A stretch of 64,000 bases of DNA from Parahalioglobus pacificus (GTDB lineage Bacteria > Pseudomonadota > Gammaproteobacteria > Pseudomonadales > Halieaceae). The translations under genes and the position numbers were made by a program. The notes under the pieces were generated by a model. That model was not told the DNA's origin. It saw only the letters and a program-made list of their open reading frames with translations, and searched no databases. The stretch covers positions 1,488,001 to 1,552,000 of the forward strand of contig NZ_BMYM01000001.1 of assembly GCF_014652275.1 (NCBI RefSeq). Direction: 5' to 3'. Numbering within the stretch: position 1 is the stretch's first letter; every line of letters begins with the position of its first letter. Below, in pieces: positions 16,153-24,945 of this stretch.

Positions 16153-17078
16153 ACCCCCACCAGCTCGTAACGCTGGCGCAGCTCGGCTATTGCAGCCTGC
16201 AGGGCCTCGGTACGCAGTTCGGATTCAAGGTCGCGCTGCAACTCGGGTCGCACCTCCTCCAGCGTTGCATCCCGGGACGGTGTCACCGACTCAACCCACA
16301 CGTAATGCATGCCGTAGGTCGAGCGCACGGGACCCACCCACTGCATTGCCTGCGGCCCTGCCTCCTCAAAATTCTTTACAAAAGCCGCACCAAAGTGCCG
16401 GGCCAGTTGCGCGGGCGATTGCTGGGTAAAGCGGTAGCCCGGCAGGAACGGCGATCCAAGCTGCCTGGCCTGCTCAGGTTGCCAGTCATTGGCCGTGATC
16501 GTATCCACTGCATTATCGACCTCTGCGGCGCGGTCGCGGCTGAAGTACAGGTGCTCAATGGTGTATCGGGGAGGACGCCGCAATTCGGATTTACGCTCAG
16601 CAAAAGCGGCCTCAATCATCACCTCACTGGGCTGTGCAGGAGGCTGTGTTGCCAGCAGCAATTGCTCCATCACTTGTACCATGCGCCGTTTGATGACCTC
16701 GTCTCCAAGATGTAGTCGCATATCCAGTGCCATTTCGTAGCGGGCCTGCTCGGGAAGGTCCTGACCGATCTGCAAGAACTGCATGTTTCTCAGCAAGCGC
16801 TGGTACACCACCGTGTCGTAAAGGTGCAATTCATGCGACAGGGCTTCCTGGAACAGCATTTCCCGATCCAGTTCGCCGGCAATCATATTGGCCAATTGAG
16901 ATTCTGTGGGCAGGCGCCGGGTGGCAGAAAACCACTGCTGTTTCAGCGTGTCGATGCGCGCATCTGACAGCGGACCCACAAGGGGTTTTGGCTCAGGGAA
17001 AATGATGGCTTGCAGCTCAAAGAGCACGACACCAAGCACAATAAAATGCAGCCAAGGCTGCTTTAACCAGTTCAGCAT
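16149..17078 (-). CDS. Membrane-anchored parvulin-type peptidylprolyl isomerase
   Basis: This 309-residue protein has one N-terminal membrane anchor (WLHFIVLGVVLFELQAIIF) and a long helical chaperone-like region (about 40-180). A rotamase-type domain follows (IEHLYFSRDRAAEVDNA, LGSPFLPGYRF, FGAAFVKNFEEAG, VGPVRSTYGMHYVWVESV). It should face the periplasm and assist folding. The gene is coupled by a 4-base overlap to the HupE-like gene, which suggests that it matures the periplasmic domain of that partner; this is inference. Confidence 0.85.
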   Translation of the reverse strand: MLNWLKQPWLHFIVLGVVLFELQAIIFPEPKPLVGPLSDARIDTLKQQWFSATRRLPTESQLANMIAGELDREMLFQEALSHELHLYDTVVYQRLLRNMQFLQIGQDLPEQARYEMALDMRLHLGDEVIKRRMVQVMEQLLLATQPPAQPSEVMIEAAFAERKSELRRPPRYTIEHLYFSRDRAAEVDNAVDTITANDWQPEQARQLGSPFLPGYRFTQQSPAQLARHFGAAFVKNFEEAGPQAMQWVGPVRSTYGMHYVWVESVTPSRDATLEEVRPELQRDLESELRTEALQAAIAELRQRYELVGV

Positions 17079-17138
17079 AGGGGCCGTTTGTTGTTGTAAT
17101 TAGTCGTTGGAGTGGGTGTTTGTATTGAGTGTTGTTAT

Positions 17139-17999
17139 TTAGTTTTCATAATTGGCTTTGCGCTGCTCGGCTTGCGCAGTCAGCCCTTCCTGCAAGTCCT
17201 GTGCGCTCATCATGCCGGCGTTCCACGTCGCAATATAGTTCAGACCTTCGCGCACGGAATGATCGCGTGTATAGAGGATCATCTCCTTGGTGCCGCGCAC
17301 GGCCAACGGTGATTTGCTGGCAATGTTTGCTGCGATGGCCGACACCGCCGCCATCATGGCTTCTTTGTCATCAAACACTTGATTCACCAAGCCCAGCGAG
17401 CAGGCTTCCTGCGCCAGCATGTTGCGCCCGGTATAGGCCAGTTCTCTGGCGACTCCATCGGGAATCAGGCGCGGCAAGCGTTGCAGGGTGCCCACGTCTG
17501 CTGTCATCCCGATATCGATCTCGCGTACGGAGAAATACGCGTCCTGTGTGGCATAGCGCATATCGCAGCAGGTGGTAAGGTCCACGCCGCCGCCAATGCA
17601 GGTTCTATGAATAGCGGCCAGCACCGGCTTACGACACTTCTCGATCGCGGTCAGGTTGTCCTGCATCACCAGCACTTTCTGGCGAAAGCTCTCCGCACGC
17701 CGCGCAGGGTCATCGCTTTGAACGCCCTCCGGTGAAAACATATCCAGATCCAGCCCGGCACAGAAGTGCTTGCCATTGCCAGACAGAATGACCGCGCGCA
17801 CTTTAGGCTCAACGTCCGCCCACTCAAATGCCAGCTGCAATTCACGCCACATAACCGGGTTCATGGCGTTGGCTTTGTCGGGACGATTCAGTGCAATCGT
17901 CGCCACATGCTCATCCATGGAGACTGCCAGCGTTTCGAACTCAGGCAGCATCCCGTCCACCGGCTGCTCATTCTTCTGCGTATTACCAGTCGCTGACAT
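17139..17999 (-). CDS. Crotonase, delta(3,5)-delta(2,4)-dienoyl-CoA isomerase-like
   Basis: This 286-residue crotonase has the oxyanion-hole segments AGLDLDMF and HRTCIGGGVDL. The stretch REIDIGMTADVGTLQRLP is the distinctive region of dienoyl-CoA isomerases (ECH1 type), where the Asp and nearby acids shift double bonds during breakdown of unsaturated fatty acids. Simple hydratases have Glu residues there instead. The 5' end overlaps the upstream nitroreductase gene by 17 bases. It probably acts in cytosolic beta-oxidation of polyunsaturated acyl-CoAs. Confidence 0.82.
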   Translation of the reverse strand: MSATGNTQKNEQPVDGMLPEFETLAVSMDEHVATIALNRPDKANAMNPVMWRELQLAFEWADVEPKVRAVILSGNGKHFCAGLDLDMFSPEGVQSDDPARRAESFRQKVLVMQDNLTAIEKCRKPVLAAIHRTCIGGGVDLTTCCDMRYATQDAYFSVREIDIGMTADVGTLQRLPRLIPDGVARELAYTGRNMLAQEACSLGLVNQVFDDKEAMMAAVSAIAANIASKSPLAVRGTKEMILYTRDHSVREGLNYIATWNAGMMSAQDLQEGLTAQAEQRKANYEN

Positions 18000-18540
18000 A
18001 ATCTTCTATCTCCCGTGCGGGTAAGGGTTTAGAGGGCCCGGCTCGGGTACCCACATAAATAAAACCTACGATCTCTTCGTTTTCTGCACCGCCCAGTGCA
18101 TCGACCACGCGGCGATCAAATGCGGCATCGCCTGTGCGCCAGATAGCTGCATAGCCCTGAGCCTCCGCAGCAAGCATCATGGCCTGCGCGGCGCACCCGG
18201 CAGACAGTCGCTGTTCCACGGGCGGCACTTTGGGGTGTTCCTGTATCACCGCCATTACCACGATCACCAGCGGTGCGCGCAGCGGCGCCTGTCTCGCCTT
18301 ATCAAGCGCAGCAGGTGTTGCCGTTGGGTCGCGCTCTGCCAAGGCTTGCGCAAGCACTTCACCCAGTGCATTACGGCGCTCACCTTTTACCGTCAAAAAG
18401 CGCCAGGGCGTCAGCCAGGCGTGATCCGGCGCACGCAGGCCTGCAGCAAGAATCATGGCCAGGGCCTCTGCCTCCGGACCGGGGGCAGTGAGTTTGGGCG
18501 CAGAATTGCGCTTAAGGAGCAGTTCTAGAGCGTCTGGCAT
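17983..18540 (-). CDS. Nitroreductase family protein (YdjA-like)
   Basis: At 185 residues it has the compact size of YdjA-type flavin proteins. It begins with a LLLKRNSAPKL flavin-binding segment. LRAPDHAWLTPWRFLTVKG and the C-terminal GDAAFDRRVVDALG / EEIVGFIYVGTR match the family. It binds FMN as a dimer and reduces nitro or quinone compounds with NAD(P)H; the physiological substrate is unknown. It overlaps the dienoyl-CoA isomerase-like gene downstream, so they form one unit. Confidence 0.85.
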   Translation of the reverse strand: MPDALELLLKRNSAPKLTAPGPEAEALAMILAAGLRAPDHAWLTPWRFLTVKGERRNALGEVLAQALAERDPTATPAALDKARQAPLRAPLVIVVMAVIQEHPKVPPVEQRLSAGCAAQAMMLAAEAQGYAAIWRTGDAAFDRRVVDALGGAENEEIVGFIYVGTRAGPSKPLPAREIEDYVSDW

Positions 18541-18581
18541 TGGAAATACAGCAGTAGATCGAAGTCACAAATTCTAACAAA

Positions 18582-19427
18582 TCATGCGTGAGGTGGGTGG
18601 TAATTGGCGCCTTGCTGCTGCCAATTGCCAGGGGGCGCACCCAGGAATATGTTCATGAACCCCTGGTCACCCTGAACGGCATCCACATTGTCACACCAGA
18701 GTGCCAGCTCAGCCTCAGTGCTAGGCACCAGGCGATGCTCGATGTGGTCGACGATCCAGAACATCAGCCCCAGCTGCGCAAGCAGTTCAATGAACATACG
18801 GCCTGACACCCCTGCTTCTCTCAACGAGAAAGGTGTTAGCTCAATCAACAATCGCGGTGCCTGTAGGCGGTGCAGCGTCGACATCAAGCCGAGGATCACG
18901 TGGTACTCACTGCCCTGGGTATCAACCTTGACCAGGTTCGGCAGCGCCGCCACATCGACAAAGAAGGTATCCCCCTGCACCAATGCAATGGGAACTGACT
19001 GGCGCGAAGCATCCGCGGGGAACAGCTGGTGGTCTCCGAAATTATCAGCACTCAGATGCAGGCGCCCTTCCCCCTCGTGCTCCGCGAGTGCCGCCTGTTG
19101 CAGTTGGATCTGTTCAACCAGCCCATTGCGAGCGGCACTGCGCATGAGTAATTCCGCATTGGAGGGGTCGGGCTCAAAGGCATACACACACCCCGACTGG
19201 CCGACTTTCTGCGCAGCCAGCAAGGAGAAATATCCGAGATTGGCACCCACATCCAGAAACACATCGCCGCACCCCAGGCTGTCCCAAATCAGCGCGCTTT
19301 CAAAGGGCTCCCATGCCCCACTGTCGCGCAATGTGCGGGACACAACGGTATCGCCTTCGGAATGCACAGCGATGGTGAGTGGTGGGCTGGCCTGGGGCCA
19401 ATCAACAGGAACGAACTGTGAGGACAT
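18582..19427 (-). CDS. FkbM family methyltransferase
   Basis: The 281-residue product carries the SAM-binding motif DVGANLGYFSLLAA near residues 60-73, followed by VYAFEPDPSNAELL and LVKVDTQGSEYHVILG, the FkbM signature. FkbM enzymes O-methylate hydroxyls on polyketides, sugars or glycolipids. The ATG at 19427 is preferred over a TTG at 19481, although no clear ribosome site is seen. It lies 66 bases downstream of a long ketoacyl synthase on the same strand, which fits modification of a lipid or polyketide-like product. Confidence 0.85.
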   Translation of the reverse strand: MSSQFVPVDWPQASPPLTIAVHSEGDTVVSRTLRDSGAWEPFESALIWDSLGCGDVFLDVGANLGYFSLLAAQKVGQSGCVYAFEPDPSNAELLMRSAARNGLVEQIQLQQAALAEHEGEGRLHLSADNFGDHQLFPADASRQSVPIALVQGDTFFVDVAALPNLVKVDTQGSEYHVILGLMSTLHRLQAPRLLIELTPFSLREAGVSGRMFIELLAQLGLMFWIVDHIEHRLVPSTEAELALWCDNVDAVQGDQGFMNIFLGAPPGNWQQQGANYHPPHA

Positions 19428-19493
19428 GGGGTGCTTCAGGAGGAAAGCACGCACTGTAGCACCGTGCTCTGCCCCCCTCAAACGCGCCCTGAT

Positions 19494-21356
19494 CTAGTCC
19501 GCCAATGACATATCCGAATACGGTGAAACCAGTTGCAGGTCCACACTGCGACCACCCACTGACATACCCGTGGGTGAGAGGTCGACGTCGCCATCGAGCA
19601 TCACGTTGTGGTCGAAGTGATAAATAGGCGATTCCTTGCCCGCGATCACGGCCGCATCCCGGTCCTGCTGTCGCTGTTGAACCTCCGCATTGGCAGACTG
19701 CCAAGCTGCCCACTCGCTGCTGCTGTATCTGGCGCGAAGCAGTTCATCGGTGCTTTGCGGGCTCAACAGCATTGCCGATGCGTTGTTGCCACCAAAACCC
19801 TTTGAATTAATGATCGCGTAGCTTTGCTCCGCCTTGTCCATTTCGCGGTGCGTTGCGCTAAAGGCAAGGTTGTCTTGACGCACGTCGTCGGCAAGGGCAT
19901 CGATCGTGGTAATCCCGGGGATAATGCCATGGGCCCAAATACCCAGAGTCGCGGTTGCCTGATCACCTGAGGCTGCACCCAGTGAATGCCCTAGGTAACT
20001 CTTGAGTGCCGCAATTGGCCACTGGTCGATGCCAAAGGTGCCCGCAACGCGGCTGAGAATCTCAGACTCTGTGGTTCGGTTCTGCGGTGTGCCCGTGCCG
20101 TGCGCCTGCACCAGCCCACCCTGACGCATACGACGCTCTCCCAACATCGCGCGGGCGGAGGCCACAGCTTTGGCCATGGTGATGTAGTTACCCACCCCGG
20201 GGCCGGAGATGGATTTCTTGAAGCCATCCGCATTGACGAACACATCCGCGGCGGCGCCATACTGCGTCGCACCTAACTCCATCGCCAGCGCATCATCAAA
20301 CAGCACCACGGCCTGAGCCGATTCAGCGATCGTAAAGCCACAGTTCTCGGCAAAGGGACGACAGGCTCGGCGATGATCGGGAGCCACCTCTTCGGAGAGC
20401 CCATCTAACTGACGCAGGCCTTTGTCGGTGGCCAATGCACCCATCGCGGCATAGCCTTCCATGACCTCCGGTTGTATGGGGGCCTCGGCTGCCGCGACCA
20501 CCGCAACCCGCGCACGCCCGGCGCGGATATCATCAATGGCATGGCGCAGGTTATAGAGGAAGGAGGCACAGGCGCCCAAACTGGCTCCGGTGGAGCCGGT
20601 ACTGCCCAGCACGTAGGCATTTATGAAGTCCGCAGGCATCTCTGCCAACCCCAACGGGCAATACTTGGAGGTCACCCGCTGGCCGTTGTAGCGCGCCTTC
20701 AGCATACCCCCGGCGCCCGCACCGTCTAGCTGGCCCATGGCACTGCCGGCATAGACACTGATCTGGTCGGCGGCCACACGCTCTGTAATCTGCTGCCAGT
20801 CCATACCCAGGCTGTTCACGGCGTCAGAGGCGGCATAGATGGTCATCTGCAGGCCACGTGGATGATTGCGCGATGGATAGAGCTCACCTGGCTCAAAGCC
20901 TGTCGGCAACTGACCCGCCACCTTGACCTCAAACTCCCTGGTGGTTGGCAATAGAAAGTCCTGCTGCCCGCGGATCTGCACATTCACATGCGTGACGGAC
21001 TTCTCGGTGACATCCCAACCCCTCGGCAGGTTGTCAGGCAGGTTCTGACGCTTTACATCGAAGTTAACGGGATGGCCATTGCTCTCCGTTGGAAAGCGCT
21101 TGTTCCAGGACACGCAGTCAGGATCGAAATGCTGCACCTCAATGCGCCTGATCAGTGTGTGCTCAAGAATGTATCGTTCCTTAGCACCGGGATTATCCAC
21201 CCCCATCAACTGTGCAAGGGCCGCCAGTGTGGTGGCGCGCTGGCCGGAACCTAGAGCGTCGTAGGCCATGCGTGCCAAGGCGTGATGCCCTGAAGCACGT
21301 CCTGCACCATTAATACCGCCAAACCCAACGATGACGGGCAGTGGAACTCTGCTCAT
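19494..21356 (-). CDS. Long beta-ketoacyl-acyl carrier protein synthase
   Basis: This 620-residue enzyme is about 200 residues longer than FabF. The thiolase-fold active site is complete: Cys in SLGACASFL near 261, His in QAHGTGTP near 417, and His in SYLGHSLGA near 457. The extra length lies mainly before the core (about 1-190) and at the C-terminus. It should condense acyl groups with malonyl-ACP in a dedicated fatty-acid or polyketide-like pathway; no carrier protein or other synthase modules are nearby. It is divergent from an AraC/GlxA regulator, a likely control link. Confidence 0.87.
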   Translation of the reverse strand: MSRVPLPVIVGFGGINGAGRASGHHALARMAYDALGSGQRATTLAALAQLMGVDNPGAKERYILEHTLIRRIEVQHFDPDCVSWNKRFPTESNGHPVNFDVKRQNLPDNLPRGWDVTEKSVTHVNVQIRGQQDFLLPTTREFEVKVAGQLPTGFEPGELYPSRNHPRGLQMTIYAASDAVNSLGMDWQQITERVAADQISVYAGSAMGQLDGAGAGGMLKARYNGQRVTSKYCPLGLAEMPADFINAYVLGSTGSTGASLGACASFLYNLRHAIDDIRAGRARVAVVAAAEAPIQPEVMEGYAAMGALATDKGLRQLDGLSEEVAPDHRRACRPFAENCGFTIAESAQAVVLFDDALAMELGATQYGAAADVFVNADGFKKSISGPGVGNYITMAKAVASARAMLGERRMRQGGLVQAHGTGTPQNRTTESEILSRVAGTFGIDQWPIAALKSYLGHSLGAASGDQATATLGIWAHGIIPGITTIDALADDVRQDNLAFSATHREMDKAEQSYAIINSKGFGGNNASAMLLSPQSTDELLRARYSSSEWAAWQSANAEVQQRQQDRDAAVIAGKESPIYHFDHNVMLDGDVDLSPTGMSVGGRSVDLQLVSPYSDMSLAD

Positions 21357-21473
21357 GCCTGCTTTTCCTAACTGAATACAGGCGCAAGTGTAGATTTTTC
21401 CAAGCTGCGCCTAGCATTCATTTTCAGACATTAAATGTGCTATTTTGGCCACTCCATTCATGGGATCAAAACT

Positions 21474-22469
21474 ATGCGTACTGCCGCCGCCCTGCTGCTT
21501 CCCAATGCACTCTCGACGAGCCTCACCTTGCCGTTAGAGATTCTGCATGCGGCCAATCAGCTGGCTGGCATTAGCAAGCCCGGGCGCTCGACAGTCGAGA
21601 CACTGGTGGCGGCGGACAACAGGCGGTTGAAAACCATGGCCAGCGGCTTGCGGGTGCAACCGGATACCCGCTACGACGCACTGCCGGCTCAGCTAGACCT
21701 GATCATTCTGCCGGCCATATGGCGTAATCCGCTGCCCGTATTGGCACAGTCTCAGGCCTTACTCCCGTCACTCAGGACTTATGCAGCACAGGGCACGCGC
21801 ATCTGTGCAGTGGGCACCTCCAGTTACCTGCTGGCAGAAGCGGGGCTGTTAGACGGTCGCCCTGCGACCACCCATTGGCACTATCTAAAGCGTTTTCAAC
21901 AACGCTACCCGGCGGTCGCGTGCAAATCGCGCCACCTGATTACCCAGAGCGATAACCTGTACTGCGCAGGAAGTGTAAATTCCATCGCCGACCTGATGGT
22001 GCACATTGTTGAGGACTGGTTCGGTGGACGCATCGCGAGAGCCATAGAGAACCAGTTTTCGCCTGAAATACGTCAACCCTTCGGCGACGCCGCCTGGCAG
22101 GACCAGCCGCTAACCTCCCACCACGATGAAACCGTTCTCGAGGTGCAGCACCAACTGCAGGATCAACTCGCCAACACTCTGTCCATGCCCGAATTGGCGC
22201 AAGAACATGGATTGAGCACACGCACCCTGAACCGTCGTTTCAAAGCGGCAACCGGCATGACGCCGCTGGCGTATCTATCAAAACAGCGTGTGGCCGCCGC
22301 CAAGGAGCTGCTGCGCCAAAGCAATCTCGCCATCGGTGAAATTGGCTGGCGCGTGGGCATGGGCGATGGCGGCCAGTTCGCGCGCGTATTCAAGCAGCAT
22401 TCAGGGGTAACGCCGCAGGCCTACCGCAGGGCCGTACGCGGCAAGTTATTCGCCCCAGAACGCAACTGA
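21474..22469 (+). CDS. GlxA-type AraC family transcriptional regulator
   Basis: This 331-residue regulator has an N-terminal DJ-1/PfpI-like domain (LPLEILHAANQL, LDLIILPAIW, TRICAVGTSSYLLAEAGLLDGR) and a C-terminal AraC domain with two helix-turn-helices (LANTLSMPELAQEHGLSTRTL and AIGEIGWRVGMGDGGQFARVF). The ATG at 21474 gives the usual family N-terminus; an upstream ATG at 21435 is possible. It is divergent from the long ketoacyl synthase with about 120 bases between starts, so it probably controls that gene and itself. Confidence 0.88.
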   Translation: MRTAAALLLPNALSTSLTLPLEILHAANQLAGISKPGRSTVETLVAADNRRLKTMASGLRVQPDTRYDALPAQLDLIILPAIWRNPLPVLAQSQALLPSLRTYAAQGTRICAVGTSSYLLAEAGLLDGRPATTHWHYLKRFQQRYPAVACKSRHLITQSDNLYCAGSVNSIADLMVHIVEDWFGGRIARAIENQFSPEIRQPFGDAAWQDQPLTSHHDETVLEVQHQLQDQLANTLSMPELAQEHGLSTRTLNRRFKAATGMTPLAYLSKQRVAAAKELLRQSNLAIGEIGWRVGMGDGGQFARVFKQHSGVTPQAYRRAVRGKLFAPERN

Positions 22470-22592
22470 ACACAGGAGCTGGCCGTATTGAGAATAGCCC
22501 TTGGATATGGCTAAATGGCGGCCCATTTTTTGACCGCTATCGCACCGCGATACCGCTCTCCATCTTTGATTTAGCGCAACGGAAACCCAGTT

Positions 22593-23774
22593 ATGAGTAA
22601 CGACGCAGTAGTCATCATCGACGGTGCACGCACCCCCATGGGCGGCCTTAACGGTGCACTTGCCGCCGTTCCCGCACCCGAGCTTGCCAGCACGGCAGTG
22701 GCGGCAGCTGTCGAACGCGCGGGCATCGATGGCGCCGACGTGGACGAAGTGTTCATGGGCTGCGTATTGCCGGCTGGCCTCAAGCAGTGCCCTGCCCGTC
22801 AGGCAGCCATTGGCGCTGGTGTACCGAAGTCCACAGGCGCGGTGACCGTTAACAAGGCCTGCGGCAGCGGCATGCAAGCAACAATATTTGGCTACGACAG
22901 CATCATGGCCGGCACTAACAAGGTGGTTATCACCGGCGGCATGGAGAGCATGACCAATGCGCCGCACCTGCTGATGGGTGCTCGCGGCGGCGTGCGCACC
23001 GGCCATACCGACATGCTGGATCATATGTTTGTCGATGGCCTTGAGGATGCCTACACCGGCCGCGCAATGGGAAGCTTTGCGCAAGAGACTGCAGACGCTC
23101 GTGGACTCACCCGCGAGCAAATGGATGCCTTCGCCATCGAATCGCTGAGCCGTGCCAAGCGCGCTATTGATGAAGGCAAGCTGGATGCAGAAACGGCTCC
23201 CGTCACGGTAAAAAGCCGACGTGGCGATACTGTCGTTAAAGACGACGAGCAGCCACACAAAGCGGCAGTGGATAAAATCCCAAATCTGCGCCCTGCGTTC
23301 GCCAAAGACGGCACCATCACCGCCGCTAATGCCAGCTCCATTTCTGACGGAGCCAGTGCACTGGTGTTGATGGCCGAGAGCGAAGCCCAGGCGCGCGGTT
23401 TGAAACCGATGGCGCGCATCGTTGCACACGCCCGCCACAGTCAGGCGCCCGCCGAGTTCACCATTGCCCCCATTGGCGCCATCGAAAAACTGTTCGCCAA
23501 GACGGGCTGGAGCAAAGACGATGTCGATCTATTTGAGATCAACGAAGCCTTTGCCATGGTGACCATGATGGCGATGGAAGATCTCGGTCTGGATCATGAA
23601 AAAGTGAATGTGCATGGTGGCGCCTGCGCACAGGGCCACCCCATTGGCTCAACCGGTTCTCGCATCCTTGTGTCATTGATGTATGCACTGAAGCAGTACG
23701 GCAAGCAACGCGGTGTTGCGGCACTGTGTATCGGCGGTGGCGAAGCCACAGCCGTTGCCATTGAAATGCTATAA
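22593..23774 (+). CDS. Acetyl-CoA C-acetyltransferase (thiolase)
   Basis: The 393-residue length and motifs are those of a degradative or biosynthetic thiolase. The nucleophile Cys is in NKACGSGMQ near 90. The activating GGACAQGHPIGSTGS and a second Cys in LCIGGGEATA near 380 are present. It cleaves 3-ketoacyl-CoA with CoA, or condenses two acetyl-CoA. It is 28 bases upstream of ribB and may share its transcript. Unlike the two thiolase-like proteins at 28997-31218, its active site is intact. Confidence 0.94.
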   Translation: MSNDAVVIIDGARTPMGGLNGALAAVPAPELASTAVAAAVERAGIDGADVDEVFMGCVLPAGLKQCPARQAAIGAGVPKSTGAVTVNKACGSGMQATIFGYDSIMAGTNKVVITGGMESMTNAPHLLMGARGGVRTGHTDMLDHMFVDGLEDAYTGRAMGSFAQETADARGLTREQMDAFAIESLSRAKRAIDEGKLDAETAPVTVKSRRGDTVVKDDEQPHKAAVDKIPNLRPAFAKDGTITAANASSISDGASALVLMAESEAQARGLKPMARIVAHARHSQAPAEFTIAPIGAIEKLFAKTGWSKDDVDLFEINEAFAMVTMMAMEDLGLDHEKVNVHGGACAQGHPIGSTGSRILVSLMYALKQYGKQRGVAALCIGGGEATAVAIEML

Positions 23775-23802
23775 GCAGCGCCGGCGAAAGAGGACAGCAC
23801 CC

Positions 23803-24915
23803 ATGGCTCTTAGCAGTATCCCCGACCTGCTGGATGACATTAAAGCAGGGAAGATGGTTATCCTCATGGATGACGAAGATCGCGAGAATGAAGGCGATCT
23901 GATCGTTGCCGCCGAGGCAGTGACACCGGAAATCATTACCTTCTTCTCGTCTGAAGCCTGTGGCCTGATCTGCATGCCCATTACCGAGGAGCGGGCCCGG
24001 CAGCTACAACTGCCCCTGATGGTGAGGGACAACCGCTCCCAACACGAAACCAACTTCACGGTCTCTATCGATGCGGCTGATCGCAAAGGTCCCGGCATCA
24101 GCTCCGTACAGCGTGCACACACTGTGCAGGAAGCCGTGGCGGCTCAGGCCACACCCGCAGATATCAATCAGCCCGGGCACATCTTCCCCCTGGTGGCCAA
24201 GCCCGGCGGAGTACTGCGACGCGCAGGTCACACCGAAGCGGGCGTAGACCTCGCCAGGATGGCGGGCTTCGAGCCCGCGGCGTTGATCGTTGAGATCATG
24301 AACGAAGACGGCACCATGGCCAGGCGACCGGAACTGGAAGTGTTCGCCGAGAAGCACGGCCTGCGCATGGGCACAATCGCCGACCTTATTGAGTACCGTG
24401 CGTTACACGAACAGTCACTTGAACTGCATACCAGCAAGAACATCGATACCGAATTCGGTGAGTTCACCCTTCACACGTTTACCGATTTGATCGATGACAC
24501 TGTGCATTACGCCATGAGTCACGGTGATCTCAACGAGGACGATGAAACCCTGGTGCGAGTGCAGACCATCAATACGCTGCGCGATGTATTGGGGACGCGC
24601 ATTGAGGGGCGTCCGGGCTGGTCTTACCGCCGCGCGATGCAGCGTGTCGCCGATGCGGGTAAAGGGGTTGTGGTACTCATCGGCCAATCCGCGTCTGTGG
24701 AACAGCAACTGGAAGAAGTCACGCAGTTCCCCCAACCTGCTGCTGTCGCCACCAGTGGCTCACCTGCGGGCGTACAAAACTACCGGGTTATCGGCACAGG
24801 CGCACAGATTCTGAAGCGCTTGGGCGTTGGCAAGATGCGACTGATGTCGGCACCCATCCATTTCAATGCCATTTCAGGCTTTAATCTGGAAGTCACAGGC
24901 TTCGAAGACGCCTAG
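23803..24915 (+). CDS. ribB: 3,4-dihydroxy-2-butanone 4-phosphate synthase with degenerate GTP cyclohydrolase II domain (RibBX)
   Basis: The start ATG 23803 follows AAAGAGGA. The first about 200 residues are a complete DHBP synthase: DDEDRENEGDLI holds the metal-binding acids, and the domain ends near HTEAGVDLARMAG and PAALIVEIMNEDG. The C-terminal about 165 residues follow the GTP cyclohydrolase II fold, but the region that should carry the three zinc Cys (a CxRCDC-like block) reads TLRDVLGTRIEGRPGW, with no Cys. It therefore makes the four-carbon riboflavin precursor but should lack RibA activity. Such RibBX forms are known in proteobacteria. Confidence 0.92.
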   Translation: MALSSIPDLLDDIKAGKMVILMDDEDRENEGDLIVAAEAVTPEIITFFSSEACGLICMPITEERARQLQLPLMVRDNRSQHETNFTVSIDAADRKGPGISSVQRAHTVQEAVAAQATPADINQPGHIFPLVAKPGGVLRRAGHTEAGVDLARMAGFEPAALIVEIMNEDGTMARRPELEVFAEKHGLRMGTIADLIEYRALHEQSLELHTSKNIDTEFGEFTLHTFTDLIDDTVHYAMSHGDLNEDDETLVRVQTINTLRDVLGTRIEGRPGWSYRRAMQRVADAGKGVVVLIGQSASVEQQLEEVTQFPQPAAVATSGSPAGVQNYRVIGTGAQILKRLGVGKMRLMSAPIHFNAISGFNLEVTGFEDA

Positions 24916-24945
24916 GGGCCTAAACCTCCGGACCCTCAGCAAGAA

